This document shows, in pieces, positions 12,540 to 25,500 of a DNA stretch of 64,000 nucleotides. The stretch is from Castanea sativa. Lineage: Eukaryota; Streptophyta; Magnoliopsida; Fagales; Fagaceae. The translations under genes and the position numbers were made by a program. Under the pieces are notes generated by a model. It saw only the letters and a program-made list of their open reading frames with translations. It was not told the origin of the DNA and did no database searches. Position 1 is the first letter of the stretch. The number at the start of each line of letters is the position of its first letter. The stretch lies in assembly GCF_040712315.1 (NCBI RefSeq), contig NC_134015.1, positions 8,886,945 to 8,950,944 of the forward strand. Reading direction: 5' to 3'.

Positions 12540-12780
12540 ACTCAAGATCCAATTTGGTGAAATACGACGCACCATGCAGTTCATCAAATAACTCATCTAT
12601 GGCAGGAATCGAATATCGGTCGTTAACAGTCACACGATTTAAATCTCTGTAATCGACACAAAATCGCCATGAGTCATCCTTCTTTTTCAATAATAGAACA
12701 GGGGAAGAGAATGGACTCGAGCTTGGTTGTATAATCCCAGTGGAAAGCATTTCCTTCACAGCCCTTTCGATCTCGTTCTT
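12540..12780 (-). pseudogene. Reverse transcriptase, N-terminal part
   Basis: The minus-strand frame carries [30 protein letters not shown] RT motifs and the VDYRDLN motif, ending in the LDLESGY motif at the hAT-type junction. Confidence 0.9.
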
Positions 12781-12898
12781 TTGAATGTGAGGGTAGCGGT
12801 ATGACCGAACATTTAATAGGTCCCCTGCCTTGTTCCAAGATTATTTTATGGTCATGGCTTCGTGGTGGAGGCCAAGTGTTAGGAATGCAAAATATGGG

Positions 12899-13500
12899 CT
12901 AGAATTGTTTTAATAATACCTCAAGTTCTTTGGTTTGGGCTTGGGCCAAGTCCACCTTAGTATCATAGATAGGCCCATTGATAGTCATCACGTAGGTTTC
13001 CAATCCACTAGCTAGCAGCTTTTGGATGGATTGAATAGTGTCGTGTGTCACCTTCCGCGTATAGTCTCCTTGCAACACAAACTTTTTGTCTTCATTCCAA
13101 AACTCCATAGTAAGATTACTTCCAGTCATGCAAAACTTTTCCAAGGCTTTGTAGCCATTGCATTCCCAAAACAACATCTGAACCTTGATAAATCCAACAG
13201 ATACATGTTGGTTTGAAACTGGAAGCCTTAGATTTCCACAAGTACTGCAAGGTAAACTTCTTCGCACTGTAGTTTCTCTCCATTAGCAACCATCACTGGA
13301 AAGCTGCCATCGGTGCCTTGCAACATTCCATTCGTCTAGTGAACTTCCGCCCTACAAAATTGTGAGTACTTCCACTATCGATGAGAATGTGCAATTGCCT
13401 CCCTCTAATTACGCCTGTCACTCGCATAGTTCGGGGTAGTTGCTTATTCTTCTTCCTCTTTAATTGCTTCCTCCACTTCAACAGATTCCTCCGCATCCAC
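12899..13500 (-). pseudogene. Protease region of the chromovirus
   Basis: 13293-13496 contains LHILIDSGSTHNFVG, the aspartic-protease active-site pattern (D-S-G). 12899-13267 is the spacer toward RT. The two are in different frames. Confidence 0.85.
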
Positions 13501-14276
13501 TACTGTTTCCCAAATAAACACTTGTTATGTCTTACACCTATGTCTCGATCCAAAATTTTCATCACAATTGTAACATGATCCCTTATTCCTTCGTGCCGGC
13601 ATCTCTGTCCAAAAAAGCTTTTTAAATGAGGGGCTACTAGAGGACGGTGATGACCCTGCCTTGCTCCATCTAGATAGGGGACTTGGCAAAAGAACTGGCT
13701 TGGGTGTTGGTAGTAGTGCAAATTTTGAAGAAAATGATTCACATTTAAGCCTCTGCAACTTGTCTTCTTGCAAACGGGCTAAACTGGTGGCGTGGAGAAG
13801 GGTGGTTGATTGGAAAAGTTGGACTTCTGAACGAATTTCCTTCTTAAGTCCGCTGATGTAACTTCCAACCAACGCGCTTTGAGGCCAATCTTGTACCCTT
13901 GCAGCTAATTGTTCAAACTGCGTTTGATATTCTCGCGGTCCCAGTTTGTCACACTTTGGCTAGAGCTTCATCAAAATCTTCATAGTCAAATGGTCCAAAA
14001 AGGACACGTAAAGCTTGCTTAAATTCCTCCCATTGCACGTTAGGCTGTGTCTTTTCGTACCATTAATACCATTGCAAGGCATCATCTTGCAAGTGGAATG
14101 AAGCCAACACCACCCTCTCTTCGACTGGTGTTCTTTGATAGTGAAAAAAATTGTTCGGCCTTGTAAATCCACCCAGTCGAGTCTTCCCCATTGAAGTGAG
14201 GAAAATCTAACCGAGAGAATCGAGATTATATGCCTCCTATAGGTCCTCCAGTACTACCTTCTTCGCAATTTCAATT
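13500..14276 (-). pseudogene. gag region of the chromovirus (broken)
   Basis: 13525-13872 reads a gag-like segment (FISGLKKEIR-type, here YISGLKKEIRSEV) ending in a degenerate zinc knuckle (CYNCDENFGSRHRC). 13960-14172 carries a further shifted gag segment. The reading frame is broken several times. Confidence 0.75.
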
Positions 14277-15012
14277 GACGGAACCAATGACAGAGCTAGG
14301 ATTCTAGTTTAGAGGGGGGAAATGAAATAAAGAGTAAAAGGCAAAATCAATTTCAATTTTTTTAATTAGTATAATTAAAAAAATACTTAACTAATTAATC
14401 AAAAAATTTGATTAGCATATAAAATATAATGTAAGTGTTAAGTTGTTTCTTTTTTTTTTTCCTCATGTAGCATTAGATTTTTTATTTATAAATAGATTGT
14501 ATGGCGTTTTTTATTTTTAAATCATAAAAGGATTGATGTTTATTAATTCTATGCTATATTGTGTTTATCATAAAAGCATTATAGAAGAATTAAAGAAAGC
14601 AACATTAAATTTTTGGCATATTGGTTGGAGATGTTGTGATAATATACCATTTTTTAATTTCAAGATTACATAGAGTACATATAAGAATTTTTCTCTTCAT
14701 TATATTAGAAGAGTTTGAAATATTTTCAAAATAAAATTTCAAGTCAAAGCTATTATTACTAAAAATGATATTTTTAGGGGAATATAATGAGCTTCTTAAT
14801 AATCATCAGCCAAGAAAAGTACATTACAAGTGAAGCCAAAAGTGACAGCCCCGTAGCACAATATTATATGCAGAATATAAGCTTAAAGCATACAGAAACA
14901 TACACAAATAAAATATAGGAAGATATATATTAAGGGGGTGTGGGTTTGGGTGAGGTCAGGGGGGCAATTGCCCCCTCTCGACCCCCCCTAGCTCCGCCTC
15001 TAGACGGAACCA
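14277..15012. mobile_element. MULE-like non-autonomous element with 10-bp target duplication
   Basis: 'gacggaacca' at 14277-14286 is repeated at 15003-15012. The insert (14287-15002, 716 bp) has short imperfect inverted ends (gacagagctagg / gaggcggagctagg as read inward) with G-rich subterminal DNA. A 9-10 bp duplication points to the Mutator group, but the TIRs are short, so the class is an inference. No transposase was seen. Confidence 0.75.
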
Positions 15013-15248
15013 TCCCCACGGTTGTCATTCTGGTTGGTTTCATTGGTCTGCTCACCCCTTGCTTCGAGCTGTCGACCCATCTTTGCTACAGCATTGGAGA
15101 GAGCATCTATACTCTCACGTATTCCAGTCAATTCTTCCCACCGGCCATCGACTTGCCTTCGAAGTGAATGGCTACTGACTTCTAGAGCAGACAGTCGATC
15201 ATCGTTGGTAGTTGATCATGTGGATGGTGGTGGGTTGGGAGTCATCTG

Positions 15249-15260
15249 GCTCTGATACCA
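15249..15260 (-). other. Primer-binding site of the chromovirus
   Basis: On the minus strand this reads TGGTATCAGAGC, complementary to the 3' end of plant initiator-Met tRNA. It lies 2 bp inside the end of the 5' LTR. Confidence 0.92.
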
Positions 15261-15262
15261 AA

Positions 15263-15509
15263 TGCTATGACCAGATCAATTGAATGGAAACAATTAGTCG
15301 TATTCGAGGCGACAACCCTCCAAGAACAAGTAGAAAGGAAAGGATTTTTAGGAATAAAATTTGCTTGCCTCTTATTTCACCGCTCATGGTTTAAATACAT
15401 CAGGACTAATCCAAATGAATAGATAACAATCAACCTTATCACTTATCCTACCTAGGAAACAGAATGAATCCTATCTCTAGGAAGTTTAAATGATAACAAC
15501 AACCTAACA
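15263..15509 (-). repeat. 5' LTR of the chromovirus
   Basis: Partner of 8140-8378. On the minus strand it begins TGTTAGGTTG and ends next to the primer-binding site. Confidence 0.85.
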
Positions 15510-16567
15510 ACATCCTAATCCAAATTATTCAAATACAAACTATCACTTAATTCCATACCTTAGCCAACTCAACTCATGTGTGAGTGTTAAAAGTAGACCA
15601 AGCTGAGAACCTGCAGCAGGGAGCTTGGTGACTAGTTTGTGGATCTGATGTCAAAGGCAGTGAGGAACGGAGGAAGATTGAGAGAAGCGAGACAAAGAGA
15701 GAGAAATTAAATGGGTAAAGTTGGGAATTTTTTATTGTTTTGTTTTTGTTTGGACTGGATTTGTGATTTATTTTGCAGTTAATTTTAGTTTGTCTAAAGG
15801 TTATTAATGTTGTTCTTGAGGCAATTTCTTTTGTTTAAACTAGAGGATTTTCTAGTTATTCTTGGATCAATATCCAACGGGCAAAAGGCTGGGCCAGATT
15901 TTTTTTTTGGTTTTCATGGGTTAATATGTAAATATTTTGGAGGGGGGCCAAAATATATATTTTGAGGTAAATTTTTATTTTTCTCGTTAAATATATATAT
16001 ATTATATACTATTCTATATTTTTTTTCATAATCTGGGGTGAGCGGGGGGCCCCCCTCAGCCCCAACGTAGGTCCGACTCTGATTAGTCCACCATAGTGTC
16101 TGCCTATGCCCTTTAGGGCAAACAGTACTAATGACAATTGACAACCAGCTTTCATGCATGAAATGATCAATGATGCATTGAGCAGTTAGAGAAGCCACTA
16201 AAATATATATCTCATAAGATGAGAAAGTTAATAAACAATGAAAACCTATACTTCACTCGAATAATACACTTACCTCACACGTACAAAGTACAAACTCCAA
16301 AATTTTGGTTACAAGAGCAATATTGCACTAACAGCCATATAGAACTAGATAATTGAATTTCAGTACATGTATTCATGAAACCCCAAGGGGTTTTCCTCCT
16401 GACCAACAAAAACCTGATATCTTATTTCTATCACAGGAAAGAATCGAGGGTGTTTTTATAGTATAAAATGGGAAAATATAGGGAAGGAACAAAAATATGT
16501 GAAACAAATATGGATCAAGGAAAACCAAATCTAAGTAATCACTATTCAACTAGGCCTTTGCAAATTT
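15510..16567. other. Spacer between chromovirus and the ACBP gene, with a DNA-transposon relic
   Basis: 15935-16085 resembles the G-rich or C-rich end of a MULE-like element ('ggaggggggccaaaata', then 'gggggcccccctcagccc'), as seen at 14287-15002, but no duplication was found. The rest includes the probable 3' UTR of the ACBP gene just below 16568. Confidence 0.45.
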
Positions 16568-19500
16568 TCAGGCATCATCGGTGTTTTCACTTGAAGGCGT
16601 TCCAGCAAGCCAACCCCACATGCCGCCTGAGCCCTGCTTCTGTTTTGCATTCAAGGCAGCTTGTTCAGATGCAGCTTTTTGTCGCCGAAGGAGTTCCAGT
16701 TCCTTCTGCAATGTCTCCATTGTTTGGAGCTTCTGCCGTAGCTCTGCAACATCAACCTGTTGGTTCAAAGAGTAAATTAGCAGACGAACATATTCCCGAA
16801 TTTGAACTGAACAATCATACTCCCTACCTTTTCACACTTATTATATCTATGACTTATTCCACTTAATAATTAAATGTCCATGCTAGAGGGGCTCAAACAA
16901 CCAATCTGTTAATTGAAACATTATTTTTACTGTTTCATTTTTTTTCTAAAATAAAGCATGTCTGCATGTTCTGCTCATTTTTATATTTACAATTTCCAGT
17001 AATATAATATTCTTTCAGAAAAATTTATTTCCCTGAATAAATAGCAAATTAGATTAGGTAGAATGCCAATGCAACTAGCAAAGTGATCAAACTCCTAACA
17101 AACAAGTAAAAGACAATATTCTTTACAGGATTTATAGGGATAATCTAGTGCAACTGAAACAACTAAAGGCATGCATACCTCTAGTTTGAAACATCTAGAC
17201 TGCTCAGCTGCAAGTTGACCACGCACAGATTGGAGCTCCTACAATGCAAACACAATGAATTGAAGGCATAATTAGGGAAGGGGCAAAAGATTACAACATT
17301 AAACTGACAACGGGAAATAGTATTGTAAAACAAATAGGAGCAATTTTTTTTTTTTTTTAGTAGGAAAACACAAGACGCGCACCCATACAGGCTTGAATCC
17401 AAGACCTTCCTTGCGGGCCAAATAGCATTAGCAAAAAGTTTTAGTTTATAGGTTTTTTTTTTTTTTTTTTTTTGTCTAAGATTCCTAGTAACCTGCGAAA
17501 GCCATGATTTGCCCTCCTTGATAAAAGACAAATTTCAGAAATATTTCCCGTTATAAAACTAAATGCCATGGTATAGTTGCTAGCTAGTGTTTCACGTGTT
17601 TTCTCTTGCCTTATCTTAGCAAAATGCGTAAAGTGAAAAGTATAATGAAATTCACTGGATTGCTACCACCATTAGAACCAAACAATTTGACTAAAAGCTC
17701 CAGCATTTTCAATACAATAATCCCCAATTATACGTTCATTTTGAAAGGATTTTCACCACAAAACACAGCTTGATTGTTAAATTCAGCATAACTAGTGCAA
17801 CCATCCATCATCAAAGTGGAAACTAACTGGGTTCAAGCATTCTCCATGCTATCTTCTTCCATATTTAATAAAGGATAATGATTCCTGCCAGACAGCAATT
17901 AGAGCTGCAAGCTACAAGGAAAAGTGCACCACCCCCCAAAAAATCCTTTCCCTCAAAAAAAAATCTTTATATCACATACCAAAACGAAATTCATTATTGC
18001 TAATGGAATCCATTTCACACAGTCAGAGTCTCCAAATGCATTTCCACCAAAAGTCAAAAAAATGTATCATCTTGTTTCATAGAACACCATTCCTACACTA
18101 CTCTTTCCTCTCATTTTCAAAGGGCAATTTTGAAAAAACAAATGATACTAAGTGTGCATCATACTGCATTAAAAAAATCTCCTTAAAGATTCTGCATTTG
18201 TCAAAGAAGAAACTTAATAATAGACAGAGTGAGAAATTATATAAGCAGTTAAGTGCTAGATACCTTGTATAGTTCAGTGCTACGATTCTCAGCCTCTGAT
18301 AACTCTTGCTTTAATTGAAGAGAGTGCATATTCTCTTTGCTGAGCAATGATTCTAATTCCTCTTTCTCTGACTTGAGGGTTGCCACAAGATGTATATTGC
18401 TTTGCTCACCATTGGATTTCTGCATGAAAACACAAGTTTGTATCAAAAGTGGTAACATGAAAGCATTGCAAGCAATACACGGTTCCTAAGCTTCCCCCCC
18501 CCCCCCCTCCCCAAAGCCCCTTTCTATAAAAAAAAAGTTACTACAAGGTACACATAAATGAATATTAGGAATTGTTTGGAATTCAAGAGTGGCATATAAT
18601 TATGTGTACTTTGCAGGATTAGAAAGGAAATGATAAGCCAGTGCTCATGAGAAATGTATCTAGCAAATTGTTTAAATATTCAAGATTGGATCTGCAGTAT
18701 CATGGAGCAATTAATTTCAGCTCTTATTTGGATTTTTTTTTTTGATAAATCTTATTTGGAAAAATATACAATGCAATAATTTCACTATCTTTCAGAATTA
18801 GTTTGCCATATTCATTAGACTTATCCTGATTATAGTCAAGAAGCACTAATTGACAGAATGCATCATATCTAAATTCAGTGGAAACAGTGATATGTATAAG
18901 TGTGTATCTTTTATGCAAATTTGTAATCCCCATATCTAGCAGGATATATTCTCCATGTTGCCAAAAAACATGGCAGATAGCATACCAGCATATTTTCAAT
19001 ATACTAAAACAAAGGCCAAAAAATCAACATAATTTGCTAGATTACATACCACAGGCTCTGAATCAACATTGTCCATAACAATTTCCCTAATTTTCCCTTC
19101 TTGGCCTGCCTCAAACTCAGACTCCGGATCTCTTGTAGCATTTGTAGCATTATGCACAGCAACACTGTCTGGGACAGGAGTTTCTATTATCTTCGATTGC
19201 AAGGTTGATTTGTGGCTTGGTTTAAGAACATTAACCTAACAGAAAAAAGCAAAATCAAGAAAGAAAATTGAGCAAGCGCAGAAGAAGCGACAGCTACAAC
19301 TTAAAAACTGCCTTCACCTCACTGTTGTAACGACCATTATATCCTCCAAAAGAAACAAGTACGTCTTCGCCATTGAAGGAGCTTACAGCCAAACTCAAAC
19401 CCTGCAATAGAAGGCAATTATAAAGCAACAAGGGGTCAGGATGACTTCCCTCCAAACAGGCTAAGATTTTTGTCAAAACCCGTTCAAATTATTTAATGTC

Positions 19501-22500
19501 AACACATGTAGAACAACATGCTCTTCAGCTTAAGTAATGAGCGCAAAGCAAAGTACCTCACTAGCAACTGGAACTCGTCCTTGAACAGTTGTTACTACTG
19601 ACCAAACAAGTGTAGACATGTTGAGGACAACAGTTTCAGAGACTCCTGCAAATAGCCAATTAAAGTGAATGGCAAATAAGGGGCACTTCCACAAAAACCA
19701 CAGATTTTATTCTCTACTTTAATTAGAAACTAAAACATCGATACATTTCAGACCAACCAGATATAACATATAATCAATTTAAACCCATTTGCTCCCCATC
19801 CCCCCGCGGAAAAAAAAAAAGAAAAAAAAAAGGCAACCATCATTCAATGGAACAAGTAAAATCAGTAATTTTTCTGATGCTGGGGAAACAAATACAAACT
19901 ATTATCAGGGACATGAAAGATTCAATGCTCAGATGCTCTTCCAAATTCTTCAATGCTTAGGCCATTAATTTAAAAATCTTATCCCACATTGAATGCTTGT
20001 CTAATTAGGCTGATAATTTTCAAGTATCTAAGTTAACTCATTCAAATTGTGCTCCATAACAATAAATCAGATTTCAATCAAGTTTTATGTCAAAATGTCA
20101 AACTCATAGAATGCATACCACTCTTATTGTCGCCACCACCAACAATGAACCAATTCTCCCCAACTGTCACACCTGCATGTCCAGCCCGTGGAGTAGGTAT
20201 CTCACCCTGTTGTGTGGGTCTAGACCATTCCATCTACACAGTTGAAATATATGAAAGATATAGTCTCAGTAGACAACAAGATAGAGACAAGGGAAGGACA
20301 GCCATCTTACAGCTTGCAAATCAAGGACATGCAGATCATTGAAGCAAGTGGCATGTGAACCACCACCAAAGATCAGAAGGTAACGCTCAGCATGTACTGC
20401 AGCAGCATGATCAGACCTCGGAGAAGGAGGCACCCCCCTGCATAAAAATTAGATATTGATAAGCCCAAAATTTTATCTAAATAAATATATACTTTTATAT
20501 TCTATTTCAATCTAGAGAACAGAAGATAAACTATGAAACAAGATGTATAATGCATGGGGAAAAAGATTTTTTTTTTTGATAGGTAAGAAAAATTATATTC
20601 AAGAAAACTGCTAGATGCAAAATAGCATCAGCATATCAGAAGATCAAAAAGGAAGGGAAAGCAAAAACATAAAAAACATAAATTACAAAGAAAGAGAGCT
20701 AAGGAAAAGAGGAAGAGAGTCACTAGATGTGAGTCTCCAAGCCCTAACCCAATCAAAACGGGAACCAAAAAGAGAGCAAGCATTTGGTCCTCGGATCTAT
20801 CCAAATCCTCAAACGTCCGCCGATTGCGCTCCTTCCAAATACACCACATCAAACACAATGGAACTAAGTTCCAAATATAAGAATAATACTTCCCCAGCCA
20901 ATTCCACCAACTAAAAAAAAATCTGACACCGTACGTGAGGGAATCCATGAAATCCCAAAATTCCTAAAGACAAAGCACCACAGCCGATGAGTTTTTCCAC
21001 AATGTAACAACAAATGATCCACTGTCTCACCACAGCAATGACACATAATGCATCAGTCAATAAAGTCAAAACCCCAAAGCCGCAGGTTATCTCCTGTGAG
21101 GATCCTATCCCATGCAGCTGTCCAAACAAAGAAAGAGACACGACGCGGTGTCTTAACCTTCCAAATGCCTTTCCAAGGAAAAACAACAGAAGAATAACCA
21201 TGTAACTTATGATAATATGAACGGATGGTAAAATCCCCGTTTTTTGTCAACCTCCATTTCACACAATCACCATCAGTCCCTGAAGGTAAATTGGATGCCA
21301 AGAGACGAAGGAACTCGTCCACCTCATCTACCTCCCAATCATTAGGACCACGATTGAAACGAACATCCCAAATTCTCCTATCCCCTGCCCCTTGCCCCTT
21401 GCCCCTTGCCAAATCAAAGATGACCCTGTGGAAGCCTCTCTGTTCGCAGCAAAATTGTACTGGACTGAAAAAGCCAATTTGAGAGGAAGATCTCCACACC
21501 ACCTATCATTCCAAAATTTCACTCTATCCCCCACTCCAATCTTATACTGAACATTTTTGTTAAAAACTTCCCAACCCATTCGAATACTTCTCCACAAATC
21601 ACACCTATGGCCACCCCTTCCCAACTTAGAGGTCCACCCCTCCCCCTCTTCCCCAAATTTCAAAGCTACCACCCTCCTCCAAAGCCTATTCCAAATGCCT
21701 TTTCAAGGAAAAACAACAGAAGAAGAACCATGTAACTTATGATAATATGAACGGATGGTAAAATCCCCGTTTTTTGTCAACCTCCATTTCACACAATCAC
21801 CATCAGTCCCTGAAGGTAAATTGGATGCCAAGAGACGAAGGAACTCGTCCACCTCATCTGCCTCCCAATCATTAGGACCATGATTGAAACGAACATCTCA
21901 AATTCTCCTATCCCCTGCCCCTTGCCAAATCAAAGATGACTCTACGGAAGCCTCTCTGTTCGCAGCAAAATTGTACAGGACTGGAAAAGCCAATTTGAGA
22001 GGAAGATCTCCACAGCACCTATCATTCCAAAATTTTACTCTATCCCCCACTCCAATCTTATACTGAATATTTTTGTTAAAAACTTCCCAGCCCATTCGAA
22101 TACTTCTCCACAAACCACACCCATGGCCACCCCTTCCCAACTTAGAGGTCCACCCCCCCCCCCCTCTTCCCCAAATTTCAAAGCTACCACCCTCCTCCAA
22201 AGCCTATTCTCCTCGACCCCAAAACGCCAAAGCCACTTCCCTAGTAATGCTTTATTGAAAGTGGTCAATTTCCTAATACCCAAGCCACCTTTAGCCATAG
22301 GCATGCACACCTTATCCCAACCCAATAAATGTGTCTTAGTGCCTCCCCACAAGAAGTCCCTTTGCAGCTTCTCAATTTTGTTTGGCACAGGTGTAGGGAT
22401 GGTGAATAGAGATAAAAAAATAAGTGGGGAGGCTAGATAATGTGCTTTTAAGCAATGTTAGTCTACCACATTTCGATAAATACAATTTCTTCCACCCTGC

Positions 22501-25500
22501 TAGCTTCCGATCAATTTTTTCCAAAATAGGGTTCCAAATAGAGGGGGACCTATGGAACGCCCCCAACAGCATACCCAAATAAGTCATTGGCAAGGCCCCA
22601 ACCTTACAACCCAAAATCTCTGCCAGAGCGTGCACATTATTTACCTCCCCTATAGGCACCATTTCGCTTTTAGCCACATTCACCTTCAAGCCAGTCACAG
22701 CCTGAAAACAAAGCAGCAGCAGTCGAACACGAAGGACTTGCTCCACCTCTACATCACAAAACAACATAGCATCATCTGCAAAAAGCAAATGTGAAACACA
22801 TTCCCCTCCTACCATCCGCCCTAAAGCCACTAAGTAAACCTGCCCCCTCCATTCTCTTCACCATCCTATTAAACACCTCCATCATAACTAAAAAAAGTAA
22901 GGGAGACAATGGATCACCTTGCCTCAAACCTCTAGAGCTACCAAAGAAGTCAGTTGGGGACCCATTGACCAACACAGAAAACTGCACTGTAGAGATACAG
23001 GTTCGAATCCAGCTACACCATTTCTCCCCAAATCCCATTTTCTTCAACGACTTCAGAAGTGCCTCCCAATTCACATTGTCATAAGCTTTCTCAATATCTA
23101 ACTTACAAATCACCCCTGGAATCTTACTCTTCGTTCTGCTATCAACACTCATTGGCAATAAGAACTGAATCGAGGATCTGCCTACCTCCCACAAAACTAT
23201 TTTGAGATTCAAATATCAGTTGATCTAACACCACTTTCAATCTATTTGCCAGGACCTTGGCCAAAATTTTATATAAACTCCCCACCAAACTAATAGGTCT
23301 AAAATCACGAATGTCGGAGGCATCATTCTTCTTAGGGATCAAAGCTATAAAGGTAGCGTTAAGAGATTTCTCAAACTTACAGTGTTGATAGAACTCCTCT
23401 TCAAAGACTGCTAAAACATCTCTTTCTACTACTCTCCAGCAGTGATGAAAAAATGCCATAGAAAAGCCATCTGGACCAGGAGCTTTATCCCCTTCTATAT
23501 TTCTGACCACTGATAGAATCTCATCCTTCTCAAAACTCCTCTCCAATTAGCCCCTCTCCACCTCCCCTATTTGATCAAACTCCAGTCCTTCCACAACAGG
23601 TCTCTACTCCTCAAACTCCTGATATAGGGTTTTATAAAATTGAATTACCTGAGCAGCCACTTTAGCTCCATCCTCATAAATCACCCCACCCACTTCTAAG
23701 ATCCTCAAATGGTTATACCTTCTATGAGAATTGGTCATCTTGTGGAAGAACTTCGTATTATTAGCTCCCTCCTTAATGCATAGCATCCTTGATTTTTGTC
23801 TCCATGAAATCTCCTCAAGGGAAAGAAGATGCTCTACTTGCGATCTCACTTCAACCTTCTCATTTCTCTCCGTCTCAGTGAGTCCAAGAACCCCTTCCTT
23901 AGCGTCTAGTAACTCTAGAGCCCCCATTAATTCTTTCTTCCTGCGCCCAACATTGCCAAACTCTTGGCAATTCCACTGAATAATGTCTTCTTTCAAAGCT
24001 TTCAATTTTTTAGCAAACACATAACTAAGAGTACCTAAAAAGAATGGCGATTCCACCATGAATCTACTCTATCAACAAACCCGTCCGATTGAAAGAATTT
24101 AAGAAAATTTGAACTTTCGCACTTTAGACAATTCCACTTACCTAGTAGGTAAAATATATAACTATTTTGAGTTTTTATTTTATTTTTATTATATATTATG
24201 AATATTTCTATTAGAAGATGTTATATATTATATTTGAAACATGTTTGCTTCACTTCATTCAGGCAAATGCTTGTCCTTTAAGCTTTGTGCCTACAATTCA
24301 AGAGGCCTATGTGCTTAAGTGTGCTTGACTATTTAACCAACACTAGGAGTGTGTTTGTCTGAGAAAGGAACAGCTATCATTTTAATTGTTCTAAAATCAA
24401 ATGATTATGATCACAATTTGCCTTTTGTATGGTTGCCATTAACAAACCAAAAAAAAAAAACCTCCACTGCCTTCTAGAAAACAAGGAAAAAATTGGTTAT
24501 GAAATTTCCAGAAATTGAATCATCTTACACTGCATCTATTTCAACCCAGACAAAGAAAACAAAAAAACACCCTTCCACCCCTTTAAAAAAAATAAAAACT
24601 GGAAGGAAAAAATTGGTTATGCAATTGCCATAAATTGAATTGTCTTACACAGCATCTATTTCATCCCAGGTCAAAGTTTCTAGGTCAAGAATATGAAGAT
24701 CATTTAAGAGAGTTCTCTTCGCATCTTGTCCACCAAAAATCACTAAGCTGGTCCCAAAAAGAGTCACTGACTGACCTCCACGTGATACCTGAAAAGCATA
24801 AATAGAAGTTAGACAATATTTACAACACATAAGAGAGCACCATAGTTTCAAAAACTTCCAAGCACATTCTTGTGATTTACAATAAGGAATTACAAGTACA
24901 ATCCAACACTTCATCATACCAGTTTCAAAATGCCAACCAATCTTGTTAAAACCAAAATGAAGATTAGAAATTTTATTTTCATAGTTTCTTTATAAACAAT
25001 CAATTCTGAAATGGACAAGAAGCCTTGAATTATTGAATTTCCAACTGGTTTGGGACTATCCAAAAACCATAAGCTGATTTTAATCCTTGAGGAGAAAACG
25101 AATAGCAAACAGCAGCCAATCAGCAACTCTCCGATTTGAGATTTTGAACTACAGCAAGTGATTTCATAATGTTGATTTTCAGAAAATTATCAAAGATTGG
25201 AAAAGAAAAACAGATACATACCGGAGCTTTGCCATAAGTCTTTAGTGGTGACCAAGTATTAGATTGCAGATCAAATGCCCTCACTGTCATGAGAACAAAG
25301 AATTGTTTAGAAATGGTATGATGAGGAGAACAATAGTGCATGTCTTCAGTATTATTGTACCGAATGGCTTGCATAAGTTTTGAGCTTTTTACATCATATA
25401 CTATATAATAAAAGTTGCATTATTATGTTTTCTTTCTTTCTTTTTTCCTTGCAATGTGGCACATTTTGAGCACATCAAAACTATTAATATAGTTTCCTCT

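Larger units (their letters stand above)
8140..15509 (-). mobile_element. Decayed Ty3/gypsy chromovirus with two nested insertions
   Basis: This is an LTR retrotransposon read on the minus strand. Order from high to low coordinate: LTR, primer-binding site, gag, protease, reverse transcriptase, RNase H, integrase with zinc-binding HHCC module, GPF/Y-type integrase tail, chromodomain, LTR. LTRs of about 247 and 239 bp begin and end TG...CA. Flanks are 'agatc' and 'acatc', a probable 5-bp duplication with one change. Removing the two nested elements leaves about 5.0 kb, a size typical of the compact Reina-type chromoviruses; the clade is an inference. Many frameshifts and stops show that it is dead. 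A second copy of the enzyme domains was not seen. Confidence 0.92.
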
